A stretch of 64,000 bases of DNA from CAZGCA01 sp964524145 (GTDB lineage Bacteria > Hydrogenedentota > CAZGCA01). The notes beneath the pieces are model-generated. The model ran no database searches. It saw only the letters and a program-made list of their open reading frames with translations, and was not told the origin of the DNA. The DNA is taken from contig CAZGCA010000018.1 in assembly GCA_964524145.1 (NCBI GenBank), positions 7,255 through 71,254 on the forward strand, written 5' to 3'. The position numbers and the translations under genes were made by a program. Below are positions 53,902 through 63,021 of the stretch, piece after piece. Position 1 is the stretch's first letter. Each line of letters starts with the position of its first letter.

Positions 53902-55310
53902 TGGCAAAGAAGCTCAAGCTTGACCGGCCAACCCTTCTGACGGACTACCAGACAATATACTGTAGCGGGTGTGGTCACGGCACCGTCGAACGGATAATCG
54001 CGGACTCGCTCGAAAGCCTCAATGTCGAGAAGGCCATAGGCGTTTCGTCGATAGGGTGCAGCGTCGTCTCGTACTTCAGCTATGCCGTTGATTTTGTTGG
54101 CGCGCCGCACGGTCGAGCGCCGGCGGCCATGACCGGCATCAAGATGACGCACCCGGACGCGGTGGTGTTCGGGGTGCAGGGCGACGGGGACGCGATGTCG
54201 ATAGGTCTTGCCGAGACGCTCTACGCGGCCAACCGCGGCATCGGTATGACGGTCATCGTTTACAACAACGCGGTCTACGGGATGACCGGCGGGCAGTGCT
54301 CGCCGACGACTCCGCTGGGCGTCGAGACGACGACGACACCGGACGGTCGAGACGCGTTCCGCACCGGGACGCCGATCCGCCTCGTCGAGTTGCTCGATCA
54401 GTTCGAGGCGCCGATGTTCCTGGCGCGTACTGCGGCGACCGACGCCAAACATATCAGGGAGACTGCTCGGGCGATACGCCGCGCGTTCGAGATACAGGTA
54501 GAGTACGGAGGGTACGGGTTGGTGGAGGTAATCGGGACGTGCCCGGTAAGCTGGCACATGACGCCGTCGCAGGCGCGGCGGTACGTGAGCGAAGAGCTCG
54601 TGAAAGAGTTCCCGCTCGGCATTGTGCGCGACCTGCCCGAGCAAGAGCCGGATACAAAGCCGAGGCACGCGGCGCCGCTCGAGTGGCCCGACCAACACGA
54701 GATGCTCCGGCGGCTCGGGCTCTCGGAGGCGATAGAGTCGGGGCAGCGAATCGATCCGGACGTCCACTGCGAGATGATCTTCGCCGGTGCAGGCGGGCAG
54801 GGCATCCAGAAACTCGGCTCGATCGTCGCAGAAACAGCGGTGATATCGGGGTATGCGGACGTCGTCTCGATAAGCAGCTACGGGCCGGAAGCACGGGGCG
54901 GCAGAACAAACAACCGGGTCGTCATCACCGGCCGGAACCGTTCGGTGAAAGCACGCGTTTTTGACGAGGCGGATATCGCCGTCATAATGAACGCGCCGTC
55001 AATGGAGGCCTTCGGACCGAAAGTCAGGCCGGGAGGGTTGCTGCTTTATGACAGCTCGACGGTCGCCGAGAACTGTGCAGCCGACGGGGTAAGATCTGTC
55101 GGCGTTCCCGCCACGAGTAGTGCGGTCTCGGAACTGAAAAGCGCCAAGTTCGCGAATTCCGTTATGCTCGGTGCGCTCGTTGCTTCCACGAACTTCGAGC
55201 TTCTCACGCGAGAAGCCGCGCTTAATGCTCTGCGACGCGTCTTCGGTAACAAGGCCGCCGCCAACGAGACCGCCATAGACCTTGGGATCAGACTGGTCGA
55301 GCAGGCCTGA
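53898..55310 (+). CDS. 2-oxoacid:ferredoxin oxidoreductase, fused beta-gamma subunit
   Basis: 470 residues from ATG 53898, overlapping the alpha stop by four bases. Residues 1-245 are the TPP-binding beta subunit: YCSGCGHGTVERIIADSL, GIGCSVVSYFS, PDAVVFGVQGDGDAMSIG (the GDG..N TPP motif, followed by YNNAVYGMTGGQCSPTTP). Residues about 290-470 are the gamma subunit (MIFAGAGGQGIQKLGSIVAE, SSYGPEARGGRTNNRVV, VFDEADIAVIMNAPSME). In most organisms these are separate genes; here they form one polypeptide with a linker around 255-285. With the delta and alpha genes it completes a CoA-dependent oxidative decarboxylase. Confidence 0.93.
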   Translation: MMAKKLKLDRPTLLTDYQTIYCSGCGHGTVERIIADSLESLNVEKAIGVSSIGCSVVSYFSYAVDFVGAPHGRAPAAMTGIKMTHPDAVVFGVQGDGDAMSIGLAETLYAANRGIGMTVIVYNNAVYGMTGGQCSPTTPLGVETTTTPDGRDAFRTGTPIRLVELLDQFEAPMFLARTAATDAKHIRETARAIRRAFEIQVEYGGYGLVEVIGTCPVSWHMTPSQARRYVSEELVKEFPLGIVRDLPEQEPDTKPRHAAPLEWPDQHEMLRRLGLSEAIESGQRIDPDVHCEMIFAGAGGQGIQKLGSIVAETAVISGYADVVSISSYGPEARGGRTNNRVVITGRNRSVKARVFDEADIAVIMNAPSMEAFGPKVRPGGLLLYDSSTVAENCAADGVRSVGVPATSSAVSELKSAKFANSVMLGALVASTNFELLTREAALNALRRVFGNKAAANETAIDLGIRLVEQA

Positions 55311-55424
55311 ATCCTTGCTTGGCTGGCTATCTGCCCAAGTCCGAGGCAGGTGCGGTATAATGAAGCCGCTGCATAAACCGCTCTTCTATATACCAGTATG
55401 AGACCTTGCAGAAAGGACTGAGTG

Positions 55425-57341
55425 ATGTTTTCGCGAACACCTCATAGAGCGCGGACCAGACTCCTGTTCGGCACAGTGTTGGGGTGTATTGTGTTGACCT
55501 CTTGCCAAGGTGAGCCACCAGCAAGAAACGTCGTTCTCCTCAGCATAGATACCCTGCGTGCTGACCATCTGGGCTGTTACGGGTATCACCGGAACACTTC
55601 GCCGCGGATGGACGAGTTTGCAGCGCGCGGTGTCAGGTTCGAGACGGTGATAACTCCTATAGTGAGCACGTTTCCTGCTCACACAGCAATGCTCAGCTCG
55701 CTTTACCCTCCCTCATTCGGTATTACAACCAACGGGCGGGGACGGCTCAGCGATTCGGTGGTGACACTGGCCGAAGTATTGAAAGAGAAGGGATACACCA
55801 CGGGTGCGTTCGTAAGCGGGTTCATCCTGGACTCCCAGTTCGGGCTTGACCAGGGCTTCGACACCTACGACGACGAGTTCTCGAGCGGGTTGGCATGGGC
55901 GAACGCTGACATCAGGCAGAGGAATCTCGTCCATGTCTGGCGTATCCTTGACGAGTATGCCGACGGGGACTCGTACGAGGTCGAGATACAACACTCGATG
56001 CGCGGCGAGCTTGGCGCGTTCAACTTTGTCGCTTGGGCGGATGAGGACGGCGACGGACTACCCGATACGCTGATCGGGCGTTCAGAGAAGGTGGCGAAGG
56101 CTGCGGAATCGTGGAGCCGATGGAGCTTCGAGACCGACTCGAAACGCGTGTTTGTGGGGTACGAGTTCGGCAGAGGCACGGATATCTTCTCGCGACGCGT
56201 TGAGCCACCGCCGACCTACGTCGGCCTGAGCACCAACGTGTACTGCTGTCCGAACCGCGGGGATGCGCCCATTGAGAGGGCGCGGAATTACTTCACCAAC
56301 ATGAGGGTGACCGCGGTCAGGTCCGACGGAAGCAGGCGAACGTTCGGGATGACTGATGATCTGTTGGCGCGTCCGACCCGCAAGTGGAAAGGACACGAGG
56401 TGCTCGACTTCGAACGCCGAGCTGAGGACACGAATCGGGCTGCCGTCTCGTGGCTGAGGTCCCACTCCGGTGCCCCGTTCTTCTTGTTCGTACATTATTA
56501 TGACCCTCACGCGTGGTACCACCCACCGGGCGAGTATGCGAAGCTGTTCGTTGATCCGGAGTACGACGGAGACAACCCGGAGTTCCTGGAAGGGAGGTGG
56601 GAAAGAAGGCTGGACACGAAGGAGGATGCGAACAAACCGATGCCTTCCGCAGCAGATCGCGACCACATGATCGCACTTTACGACGGCGAGATCGCTTATT
56701 CCGACGTGCAGTACGGTTTCCTGCTGGATACGCTCTCTGAGCTCAACGTGATCGAAAACACGCTTGTTGTTCTCACGAGTGACCACGGTGAATACATGAC
56801 TGAACACGGTTGGTGTTTCGGACATCGTCATCGGGACCTCCACGATCCGATACTTAAAGTGCCGCTGGTGATTGAAGGGCCGGACGTTCCTGCTGGAACA
56901 GTTGTCGAGTGCCCGGTTCAGCTTGTTGATATTGCGCCCACAGTGCTCGATTTACTTGGAGTCGAACGCGTCGCGGCCTTTACGGGCGAGAGCCTGAGGG
57001 GGGTTATGAATGGGGACCCGGTCATTGCCCGAACCGAGTCGTACGTCTTTCACGAGGACCACTTTCATGTTAGCTGTCTGTGGACACCTGAGTGGAAACT
57101 CGTCCGATACTACCCGACCGAGGATAAGGAAGAAAGATATCCGTCCGATCGACTGCACAACCTGCGCGAAGACGTTTTCGAGAACAGAAACCTCATCGAA
57201 TCCAGGCCCGATATGGTCGAGCAATTGGCCGCCAAGATTGGGCGGTTCGAACAATCTTGCACGGAGATATCCACGTCCCCCTCCACAGTGGAGATGGACG
57301 CAGAATCTCGACGCAAACTAAAAGCGCTGGGCTACCTTTGA
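55425..57341 (+). CDS. Lipoprotein of the sulfatase/alkaline phosphatase superfamily with an inserted domain
   Basis: 638 residues from ATG 55425 (GAAAGGA upstream; GTG 55422 is one codon earlier). Lipoprotein signal with a lipobox ending LTSC. Sulfatase fold: NVVLLSIDTLRADHLGCYGYHRNTSPRMDEFAARGVRFE, with Asp-Thr metal ligands. The nucleophile region reads PIVSTFPAHTAMLSSLYP, lacking the CxPxR formylglycine signature. The C-terminal metal site is VLTSDHGEYMTEHGWCFGHRHRDLHDPILKVPLVIEGP. Between about residues 165 and 310 there is an extra domain (VEIQHSMRGELGAFNFVAWADEDGDGLPD..) that most sulfatases lack. A -10 (TATAAT 55356-55361) precedes the gene. It may be a phosphodiesterase/phosphotransferase-like or Ser-type member rather than a true sulfatase. 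Confidence 0.85.
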   Translation: MFSRTPHRARTRLLFGTVLGCIVLTSCQGEPPARNVVLLSIDTLRADHLGCYGYHRNTSPRMDEFAARGVRFETVITPIVSTFPAHTAMLSSLYPPSFGITTNGRGRLSDSVVTLAEVLKEKGYTTGAFVSGFILDSQFGLDQGFDTYDDEFSSGLAWANADIRQRNLVHVWRILDEYADGDSYEVEIQHSMRGELGAFNFVAWADEDGDGLPDTLIGRSEKVAKAAESWSRWSFETDSKRVFVGYEFGRGTDIFSRRVEPPPTYVGLSTNVYCCPNRGDAPIERARNYFTNMRVTAVRSDGSRRTFGMTDDLLARPTRKWKGHEVLDFERRAEDTNRAAVSWLRSHSGAPFFLFVHYYDPHAWYHPPGEYAKLFVDPEYDGDNPEFLEGRWERRLDTKEDANKPMPSAADRDHMIALYDGEIAYSDVQYGFLLDTLSELNVIENTLVVLTSDHGEYMTEHGWCFGHRHRDLHDPILKVPLVIEGPDVPAGTVVECPVQLVDIAPTVLDLLGVERVAAFTGESLRGVMNGDPVIARTESYVFHEDHFHVSCLWTPEWKLVRYYPTEDKEERYPSDRLHNLREDVFENRNLIESRPDMVEQLAAKIGRFEQSCTEISTSPSTVEMDAESRRKLKALGYL

Positions 57342-57414
57342 GCCAGAGAGGAAGGCACGACGTTGGTCTGTGCAATGCTGCAGGCTTCACGATGTCACGC
57401 CCGCCCAACGACGC

Positions 57415-57489
57415 GGCGAGAAAGGCGCCGGAAACGAGGCAGCCATAGACCTCGGGATACGGCTGGTCAAGGAAGCGCAGTACGGTTAA
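57415..57489 (+). pseudogene. Relic of a second 2-oxoacid oxidoreductase gamma C-terminus
   Basis: The frame reads GEKGAGNEAAIDLGIRLVKEAQYG then TAA. It closely matches the end of the beta-gamma gene (NKAAANETAIDLGIRLVEQA, stop 55310) at the protein and nucleotide level. Nothing upstream continues it. It lies between the convergent sulfatase and GT39 genes. Confidence 0.7.
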
Positions 57490-57508
57490 CACATGACATT
57501 GGCGGGGG

Positions 57509-59911
57509 TTACTTGGCCACAGCCTCGCTCGACACGAGCTTCTCTAGTTCGGCCCGAACGCTGTTTGCCCTCCCGCTTCCAGGGGCGACCAGTCTCAGGA
57601 CCGTCTCGAACTCAGCGACAGCTTCGTCCCGCATCCCGTGCATCGCGTGGAATTGTCCAAGTCTATAATGAGCATATTCGTAGTCGGGTTGCATTTCAAC
57701 TGCTCTGAGAAACTCCTGTTCACCGAGGTTGTGCTTGCCGGACGCGCTGTAGACCATGCCGAGGCAGACGCGACGGTACGGCTCGTCCTTGGCGGCAACG
57801 GCTCGACGAACCACTTCTATCGCCTCGTCACGCTTGCCCATCCCGAGCAGAATGTTCACAAGGAAGTTGAACACGTTGTTCTTCGGGTCTAGCTCGAGGA
57901 CGGTTCGGTACTCAGCGACGGCCTCATCCAACTTGCCACGCGCCACGCAAAACTGCCCGAATCGGAAATGGGCGTATGCATAGTCAGGCTGCATCGCAAT
58001 AGCTTTGTGAAACTGCTCTTCGGCCAACTCGAATTCCCCAGCTTTAGTGTACATCATCGCCAGCCAGACGCGCCGATAGGAGATGTCCTTCGCGGCGACC
58101 GCTTCGGCAGCCACTTGCACAGCTTCATCATATCGGCCGGTTTTAGCCAATATCGATAGAATATCCTTAAACACATGGTCCGCTGGATGTATTTTCAGCG
58201 CTTGGCGGAACGCGCTCTCTGCAGCCTCGACGTCCCCAGCCTCAAGGGCAAGGCTAGCAAAAACCTTTTGAAACTCAAGCCTTCCTGGAAATGTCTGTGC
58301 TGCCTCGCGACTCACTCGATATGCAAAGTCATGATGGTTTTTCGCCTTGAGTCGGCTGACGAGCCGCGTCAGTCTACTGATCTCGTCTATATTTGAGGAC
58401 CATGCGATATACTGGGACATGAGATGCCAGAAATCGTTCCAGTCCCTGATGCGCATCTTTCTATGAATGATTGCTAGCTGATTAAACGAAGCCACCTCGA
58501 AGGGCATCGGATCGATCTCGCTCGTCACGTAGGCAACGGCGAAATACACCATAGGGGGGCAGTGCTTGATATATCTGGGTACGTTATCCGGATAATCGTA
58601 CCATCCGGCAACCGTGAGGGAATCCAAGATCGTCACCTTGCTTTGAGTGTACCATTGCAGAGGCCAAACACGCCATGGCTTAGGAGCGTAGAGCACCACG
58701 ATATCACGCTTGCCAACATTCCGGTCTAGGAGGTACGCCGCTCCGTGTTTCCAGTCGGGACGATGGGTGTTATAGTACTGCTGCAGGTCGAAGGCGTCCA
58801 GCGGGACGAAAACGGCCGCAGCAATCGTCCACGCGAACACAGCGTCCAGTTTGCGAGTGGTGAGCCGCCTCCCCAGAACACCCAGCAGTTGTGCTGCGCC
58901 TGTGATCCCTGCGGCCACCAGCAGTAGAAATGACGGCAAAGCGAAGAAGACCTGCCGTGGGTGGAAGAAGTACCCCATTCTGTTGATCATCGCGAGCACT
59001 ACGAACGGAGATAACACTGCTACGAGCACCAACAGCACACCTTCGTGCCGCCGCAACCTTACTGAATAGGCCGCTCCCGCAAAGAATGCCGCCAAAAAGC
59101 CAACGACGCTCCAACCGGAGCTTGCGCTTAGTGCCTTGAGAATCGACATCAACCACCTCGCGTCGAGTGCGGTATATATTCCACGTGCAACTTGCCCGCT
59201 CACTCCTGCATAGAGAAACCACGGCAGAAATGAAACTACTGCGAGGGCCAAACCAACACCCAAAGCGAAATAGGTTTTGAAGGTCACGGCAGGGTTTTTG
59301 GCCCTCGAGATTCTGCCATGGATTAAGAGATACGTCGCGTAAAGAGCCTCGGAGGTTATAAGAAAAGCGGCGAAATATGCCGAGTACAGGCACAGTGTGT
59401 GCGTAGCGATCAAAACGATCCAACGGCCTGGCGTTCGACGCTCTATGTAGCGGAGAAGAGCAATGATAGAGCAAATAGCCAGCAGCCCAAATATCGCGTA
59501 GAACCGTGTCTCTTGCGAATATCGTATGTGAAACCGCGAGAATGCAAGAAGCAGAGCCGCCAATAACCCCACGTGCCCGTTGAATATCCGGCGCCCCAGA
59601 AAGTAGATAGCAACAACGCTTCCGACGCCGGCGAGGAACGAAGGGAATCTCAACATAAACTCGGATGTCCCAAAAGGAATCCACGCTGCCAAAATCAGTT
59701 CGTGCATGGGCGTTGCGCCGGTGGTTCTCTTTACGCTCTGCAAAAGCTCGCGGAGAGATTCGGCAGTGCGCACGGAAGTCGCGATGGCGGCTTCGTCAGA
59801 CCACAGGCTCTCATAACCGAGGTTTATAAGGCGCAGAATTGCCGCGACCGCAACGATAGCGAACAGACCAAGGTATTGGTTCTTTCGCAGACGGAAACGC
59901 TCGTTGTTCAA
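57509..59911 (-). CDS. GT39-type membrane glycosyltransferase fused to TPR repeats
   Basis: 800 residues from TTG 59911 (GGGGA upstream). The N-terminal ~500 residues are a multi-spanning ArnT/PMT-like transferase: GYESLWSDEAAIA carries the luminal Asp-Glu catalytic pair, then ATPMHELILAAWIPFG, and at least ten hydrophobic helices follow. It would transfer a sugar from a polyprenyl phosphate donor to lipid or protein on the periplasmic side. Residues about 530-800 form five to six TPR-type repeats (for example EFELAEEQFHKAIAMQPDYAYAHFRFGQF and HNLGEQEFLRAVEMQPDYEYAHYRLGQF), probably in the periplasm, for protein contacts. It is transcribed from its own promoter (60086-60057) with an 8-pair hairpin (59934-59956) in the leader. 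Confidence 0.85.
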   Translation of the reverse strand: MNNERFRLRKNQYLGLFAIVAVAAILRLINLGYESLWSDEAAIATSVRTAESLRELLQSVKRTTGATPMHELILAAWIPFGTSEFMLRFPSFLAGVGSVVAIYFLGRRIFNGHVGLLAALLLAFSRFHIRYSQETRFYAIFGLLAICSIIALLRYIERRTPGRWIVLIATHTLCLYSAYFAAFLITSEALYATYLLIHGRISRAKNPAVTFKTYFALGVGLALAVVSFLPWFLYAGVSGQVARGIYTALDARWLMSILKALSASSGWSVVGFLAAFFAGAAYSVRLRRHEGVLLVLVAVLSPFVVLAMINRMGYFFHPRQVFFALPSFLLLVAAGITGAAQLLGVLGRRLTTRKLDAVFAWTIAAAVFVPLDAFDLQQYYNTHRPDWKHGAAYLLDRNVGKRDIVVLYAPKPWRVWPLQWYTQSKVTILDSLTVAGWYDYPDNVPRYIKHCPPMVYFAVAYVTSEIDPMPFEVASFNQLAIIHRKMRIRDWNDFWHLMSQYIAWSSNIDEISRLTRLVSRLKAKNHHDFAYRVSREAAQTFPGRLEFQKVFASLALEAGDVEAAESAFRQALKIHPADHVFKDILSILAKTGRYDEAVQVAAEAVAAKDISYRRVWLAMMYTKAGEFELAEEQFHKAIAMQPDYAYAHFRFGQFCVARGKLDEAVAEYRTVLELDPKNNVFNFLVNILLGMGKRDEAIEVVRRAVAAKDEPYRRVCLGMVYSASGKHNLGEQEFLRAVEMQPDYEYAHYRLGQFHAMHGMRDEAVAEFETVLRLVAPGSGRANSVRAELEKLVSSEAVAK

Positions 59912-60056
59912 TGCTCAATCCCCAGTTGTAGGGTTCCTGCCCGCTCCGCAGGAACATCCCTTCTTAACCAATCGTGCTGGTGTTTACCCGAACAGAACAT
60001 TGTGCTAACTCGCCAGTCTGAGGTTGTTGTTATTGAGCGTCCCTCGAGGCACGAGA

Positions 60057-60086
60057 ATTATACATCTTGCGAATTTCATAAGTCAA
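60057..60086 (-). promoter_or_regulatory. Promoter of the GT39-TPR gene
   Basis: On the minus strand TTGACT (60086-60081), 18-base spacer, TATAAT (60062-60057), leaving a leader of about 145 bases that includes a GTTCCTGC/GCAGGAAC hairpin at 59934-59956. Confidence 0.7.
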
Positions 60087-60134
60087 TCTTGCGGTGGCGT
60101 TGGATCGAGTAACATGATGAGGTATTTGTCTGAC

Positions 60135-60163
60135 TTGACTATGGTATGCTCTGGGTGTATACT
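60135..60163 (+). promoter_or_regulatory. Promoter of the DegT-GT2 genes
   Basis: TTGACT 60135-60140, 17-base spacer, TATACT 60158-60163, about 85 bases before ATG 60248. It is arranged divergently to the GT39 promoter. Confidence 0.7.
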
Positions 60164-60247
60164 TGTTTAGGAGTGAAGCCTACCGGGGTGGATGACGTTG
60201 GTTTTCATTGGTGTTTCCTGGTCTAGCAGATGGGATGATGCGCAGCA

Positions 60248-61441
60248 ATGTCGGCTTCGGTTCGTGACCATTCTCGGGTCACGCTGGCAGATGACTTGAT
60301 TAAGCAATACAGACTCCCTGAGGCTGTTACGGTTGCCAGACCGACAATGCCGTCTCTGGCGGACTATTACAAACATCTGGAACGCATTTGGGAATCCCGA
60401 TGGCTCACAAACGCAGGTCAGTTTGAGAGAGAATTTGAGCGGCGCCTGGCTGAGTACCTTGGTGTTGAGCACGTCAGCCTGTTCTGCAATGGTACGATCG
60501 CCCTCCTGGTAGCACTTCAGGCATTGCGCATAAACAGCGGCGAAGTTATTACGACACCGTTTACTTTTCCAGCGACTGCTCATGTCCTTCACTGGAACAA
60601 TATCCGCCCGGTTTTCTGTGACATTGATGAGAAGACCTTCAATCTGGATCCCCACCGAATCGAACAACTCATCAGTCCCAATACGAAGGCGATCCTTCCG
60701 GTTCATGTATATGGGAACCCTTGCGACGTCGAAGCGATTCAGTCTATCGCCGACCGACACGGTCTACATGTGATCTATGATGCGGCCCACACGTTTGGTG
60801 TTCAACTCAACGGGCGGCCCCTGGTCGAGCATGGCGACATCTCGATGCTGAGTTTTCATGCCACTAAGCTTTTTTCCACGCTCGAGGGTGGTGCACTCGT
60901 TGTCAAGACTGAAGTCCAGAAGACGCGTATCGACTTCCTGAAAAACTTCGGTATTGCTGACGAAGAAACTGTTATAGGCCCCGGGATCAACGGCAAGATG
61001 AACGAGCTCCAAGCCGCGTACGGGTTGCTGCAACTGGAGATGATTGACGACGAGATAGCGAATCGAGCCAGACTTGTGAACACGTATCGCGACGGGCTAA
61101 GAGAGATACCAGGTATTACGGTCTTGGATGACATGCCCGATGTGAAACACAACTATGCGTATTTCCCGATCCTTGTCAACCCCGCCTCGTACGGGATGAC
61201 TCGTGACAAACTCTACACCCTACTGAAAGAGCTAAACGTTATGACTCGAAAGTATTTCTACCCTCTGTGCAGCACATACCCGTGTTACTCTGCCCTGCCT
61301 TCAGCCGATGCGGGTAACTTGCCCGTCGCACAGCGCGTCGCAGAACAGGTTTTGTGTTTGCCGCTATACGGAACCTTGGAGAAATCGGTGGTGAGAACGA
61401 TATGCGCGTTGCTGAACGAATTGCCAACCAGGGTGATGTAG
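60248..61441 (+). CDS. DegT/DnrJ/EryC1/StrS-family sugar aminotransferase
   Basis: 397 residues from ATG 60248 (weak ribosome site). PLP-dependent fold type I: NAGQFEREFERRLAEYLGVEHVSLFCNGTIALLVALQAL, ITTPFTFPATAHVLHWNNIRPVFCDID, VIYDAAHTFGV (the aspartate pairing with the PLP ring) and SFHATKLFSTLEGGA, where Lys207 forms the Schiff base. GINGKMNELQAAYGLLQL fits this family. It makes an amino sugar nucleotide from a 4-keto (or 3-keto) sugar nucleotide, for surface glycans. A GT2 gene follows about 70 bases downstream on the same strand. Confidence 0.93.
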   Translation: MSASVRDHSRVTLADDLIKQYRLPEAVTVARPTMPSLADYYKHLERIWESRWLTNAGQFEREFERRLAEYLGVEHVSLFCNGTIALLVALQALRINSGEVITTPFTFPATAHVLHWNNIRPVFCDIDEKTFNLDPHRIEQLISPNTKAILPVHVYGNPCDVEAIQSIADRHGLHVIYDAAHTFGVQLNGRPLVEHGDISMLSFHATKLFSTLEGGALVVKTEVQKTRIDFLKNFGIADEETVIGPGINGKMNELQAAYGLLQLEMIDDEIANRARLVNTYRDGLREIPGITVLDDMPDVKHNYAYFPILVNPASYGMTRDKLYTLLKELNVMTRKYFYPLCSTYPCYSALPSADAGNLPVAQRVAEQVLCLPLYGTLEKSVVRTICALLNELPTRVM

Positions 61442-61512
61442 GCGCAGCCATCTGGTCCCTCGGCATCTGAGCGCAACCTTCTGTCATTAAGGTGCCTGCG
61501 GGAGATTGTACT

Positions 61513-62493
61513 ATGGAGTCTGAAATGGACAAAACAGAAGTTCCCACCTCGGAATCGGATCCCGAAATCAGCGCGATCATAACGTGCTACTATGAGGAGA
61601 AGAGCATTGAAGAATTCCATTCGCGTCTATCCAAAGCTCTGCAAACCCTGGGACGTACGTACGAGATCATCTTTGTAAATGATGGGAGCACCGATAAGAC
61701 GTTCGAGAAGCTGAAGGCGATTCTAGAGAACCACTCGCATGTGACGGCCGTCATAGACTTGTTCAAGAATGCGGGCCAGGCCGCGGCGATAACTGCGGGG
61801 ATATGTCATGCAGGGGGTAGGATACTCCTGTTCATGGACAGCGATCTGCAGCTTGCCCCGGAGGAGCTACCGCTCCTTGTTAATGAGTACAACAAGGGCT
61901 ACGATGTGGTGAGCGGCTATCGAAAGCACAGAAGGGACTCACTCTTCAGGATTCTGCCATCAAAGACTGCAAATGTGATCATGAGGAAAGCATCAAACTC
62001 CAAACTTAGTGATTTCGGCTGTACGTTCAAGTTGTTCAATGCGGAACTCGTGCGTGCGTTCGAATTCGGTTCCGTCAGGGTCTTCAATCCGGTCAGCGTA
62101 ATCGCGAAAGCGGGACGGTGTTGCGAAGTCCCCGTGACTCACTTCCCGCGGAAGTATGGCAAGTCCGGATGGACTTTCAGGAAGCTTTGGCAGTACAACA
62201 TGGAGCACCTTGTCAACTTGTCGGCACGGCCGTTTCAACTGCTTGCAGTCGTATCGCTGGTTTTCGCGCTCCTCTTTCTGGTCAGAGTAGTGCTCGGGCC
62301 TTTGATGGACTTCGAGTTCCTGAAAGAAGTGTCGAACGGGTTGTTACTCAACGCCATAGTGATTTCTGTTCTGATAGTTGTAGGGATACTCTGTATCATT
62401 GGTGAGTTCGCGATTCGGTCCTTTATCGCTTCGCAGAAACCGCCTCAGTACATAGTGAAGGAGGTCGTTCGGCGCTCGTCTGTCGCAGGGTGA
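61513..62493 (+). CDS. GT2-family membrane glycosyltransferase (polyprenyl-phosphate sugar synthase type)
   Basis: 326 residues from ATG 61513 (GGGAGA upstream). GT-A fold: SAIITCYYEEKSIEEFHSRL, IIFVNDGSTDKTFEKL, then MDSDLQLAPEELPLL with the metal-binding Asp-x-Asp. Two C-terminal helices, FQLLAVVSLVFALLFLVRVV and LLLNAIVISVLIVVGILCIIGEFAI, match the ArnC/DPM1-like layout, in which a nucleotide sugar is transferred onto undecaprenyl phosphate. It could supply the lipid-linked donor used by the nearby GT39 enzyme. It is probably co-transcribed with the aminotransferase upstream. Confidence 0.92.
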   Translation: MESEMDKTEVPTSESDPEISAIITCYYEEKSIEEFHSRLSKALQTLGRTYEIIFVNDGSTDKTFEKLKAILENHSHVTAVIDLFKNAGQAAAITAGICHAGGRILLFMDSDLQLAPEELPLLVNEYNKGYDVVSGYRKHRRDSLFRILPSKTANVIMRKASNSKLSDFGCTFKLFNAELVRAFEFGSVRVFNPVSVIAKAGRCCEVPVTHFPRKYGKSGWTFRKLWQYNMEHLVNLSARPFQLLAVVSLVFALLFLVRVVLGPLMDFEFLKEVSNGLLLNAIVISVLIVVGILCIIGEFAIRSFIASQKPPQYIVKEVVRRSSVAG

Positions 62494-62511
62494 TGGGAAC
62501 GGCCCTGTGCG

Positions 62512-62940
62512 CTATCCATCCCCCTCCAAGAAGGCCGACATTGCGAGCTTTGCCTCCCCAGTGATTACCGCGACACCCTCATGACTGAGCACTTCGGTCA
62601 GTAGCGTCACACGTCCCTTTGTTGAATCCCATTCGGTGACTTTCACGTGGGCGGTCACTGTGTCGCCAGGGCGTACAGGAGCCAAGAACCGCAATTGCTG
62701 GCCGAGGTAAACGGCCCCCGGTCCCGGTAGTTTTGTGCCCAACACCGCTGAAATGAGGCCGGATACAAGCATACCATGGGCGATACGTCCGCCAAAAAAC
62801 GTCCCGCGCGCATACTTGTCATCGAGGTGCAATGGGTTCTCATCGCCCGAGATCTGAGCAAACGCTCTTATGTCCGCATCGGTGATTGTCTTTGACAGGG
62901 TAGCCTCTTCTCCGATCGCGAAATCGTTGCGTTCTCTCAT
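62512..62940 (-). CDS. MaoC-like (R)-hydratase/dehydratase
   Basis: 142 residues from ATG 62940 (AGGAGAAAGG upstream). Hot-dog fold with the hydratase motif DADIRAFAQISGDENPLHLDDKYARGTFFGGRIAHGML, where Asp and His are the catalytic pair, and LRFLAPVRPGDTVTAHVKV. The length fits PhaJ-type (R)-specific enoyl-CoA hydratases. Its reaction with short acyl-CoA or acyl-ACP is likely but not proven. It converges with the GT2 gene with an 18-base gap. Confidence 0.9.
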   Translation of the reverse strand: MRERNDFAIGEEATLSKTITDADIRAFAQISGDENPLHLDDKYARGTFFGGRIAHGMLVSGLISAVLGTKLPGPGAVYLGQQLRFLAPVRPGDTVTAHVKVTEWDSTKGRVTLLTEVLSHEGVAVITGEAKLAMSAFLEGDG

Positions 62941-63021
62941 CGCCTTTCTCCTCTGGCAAAGCCATGGCTGCTCGAATAAACTGCAGTCAAAGTCTGTGCG
63001 CCCGGCTCCAAAGTCTCATTT

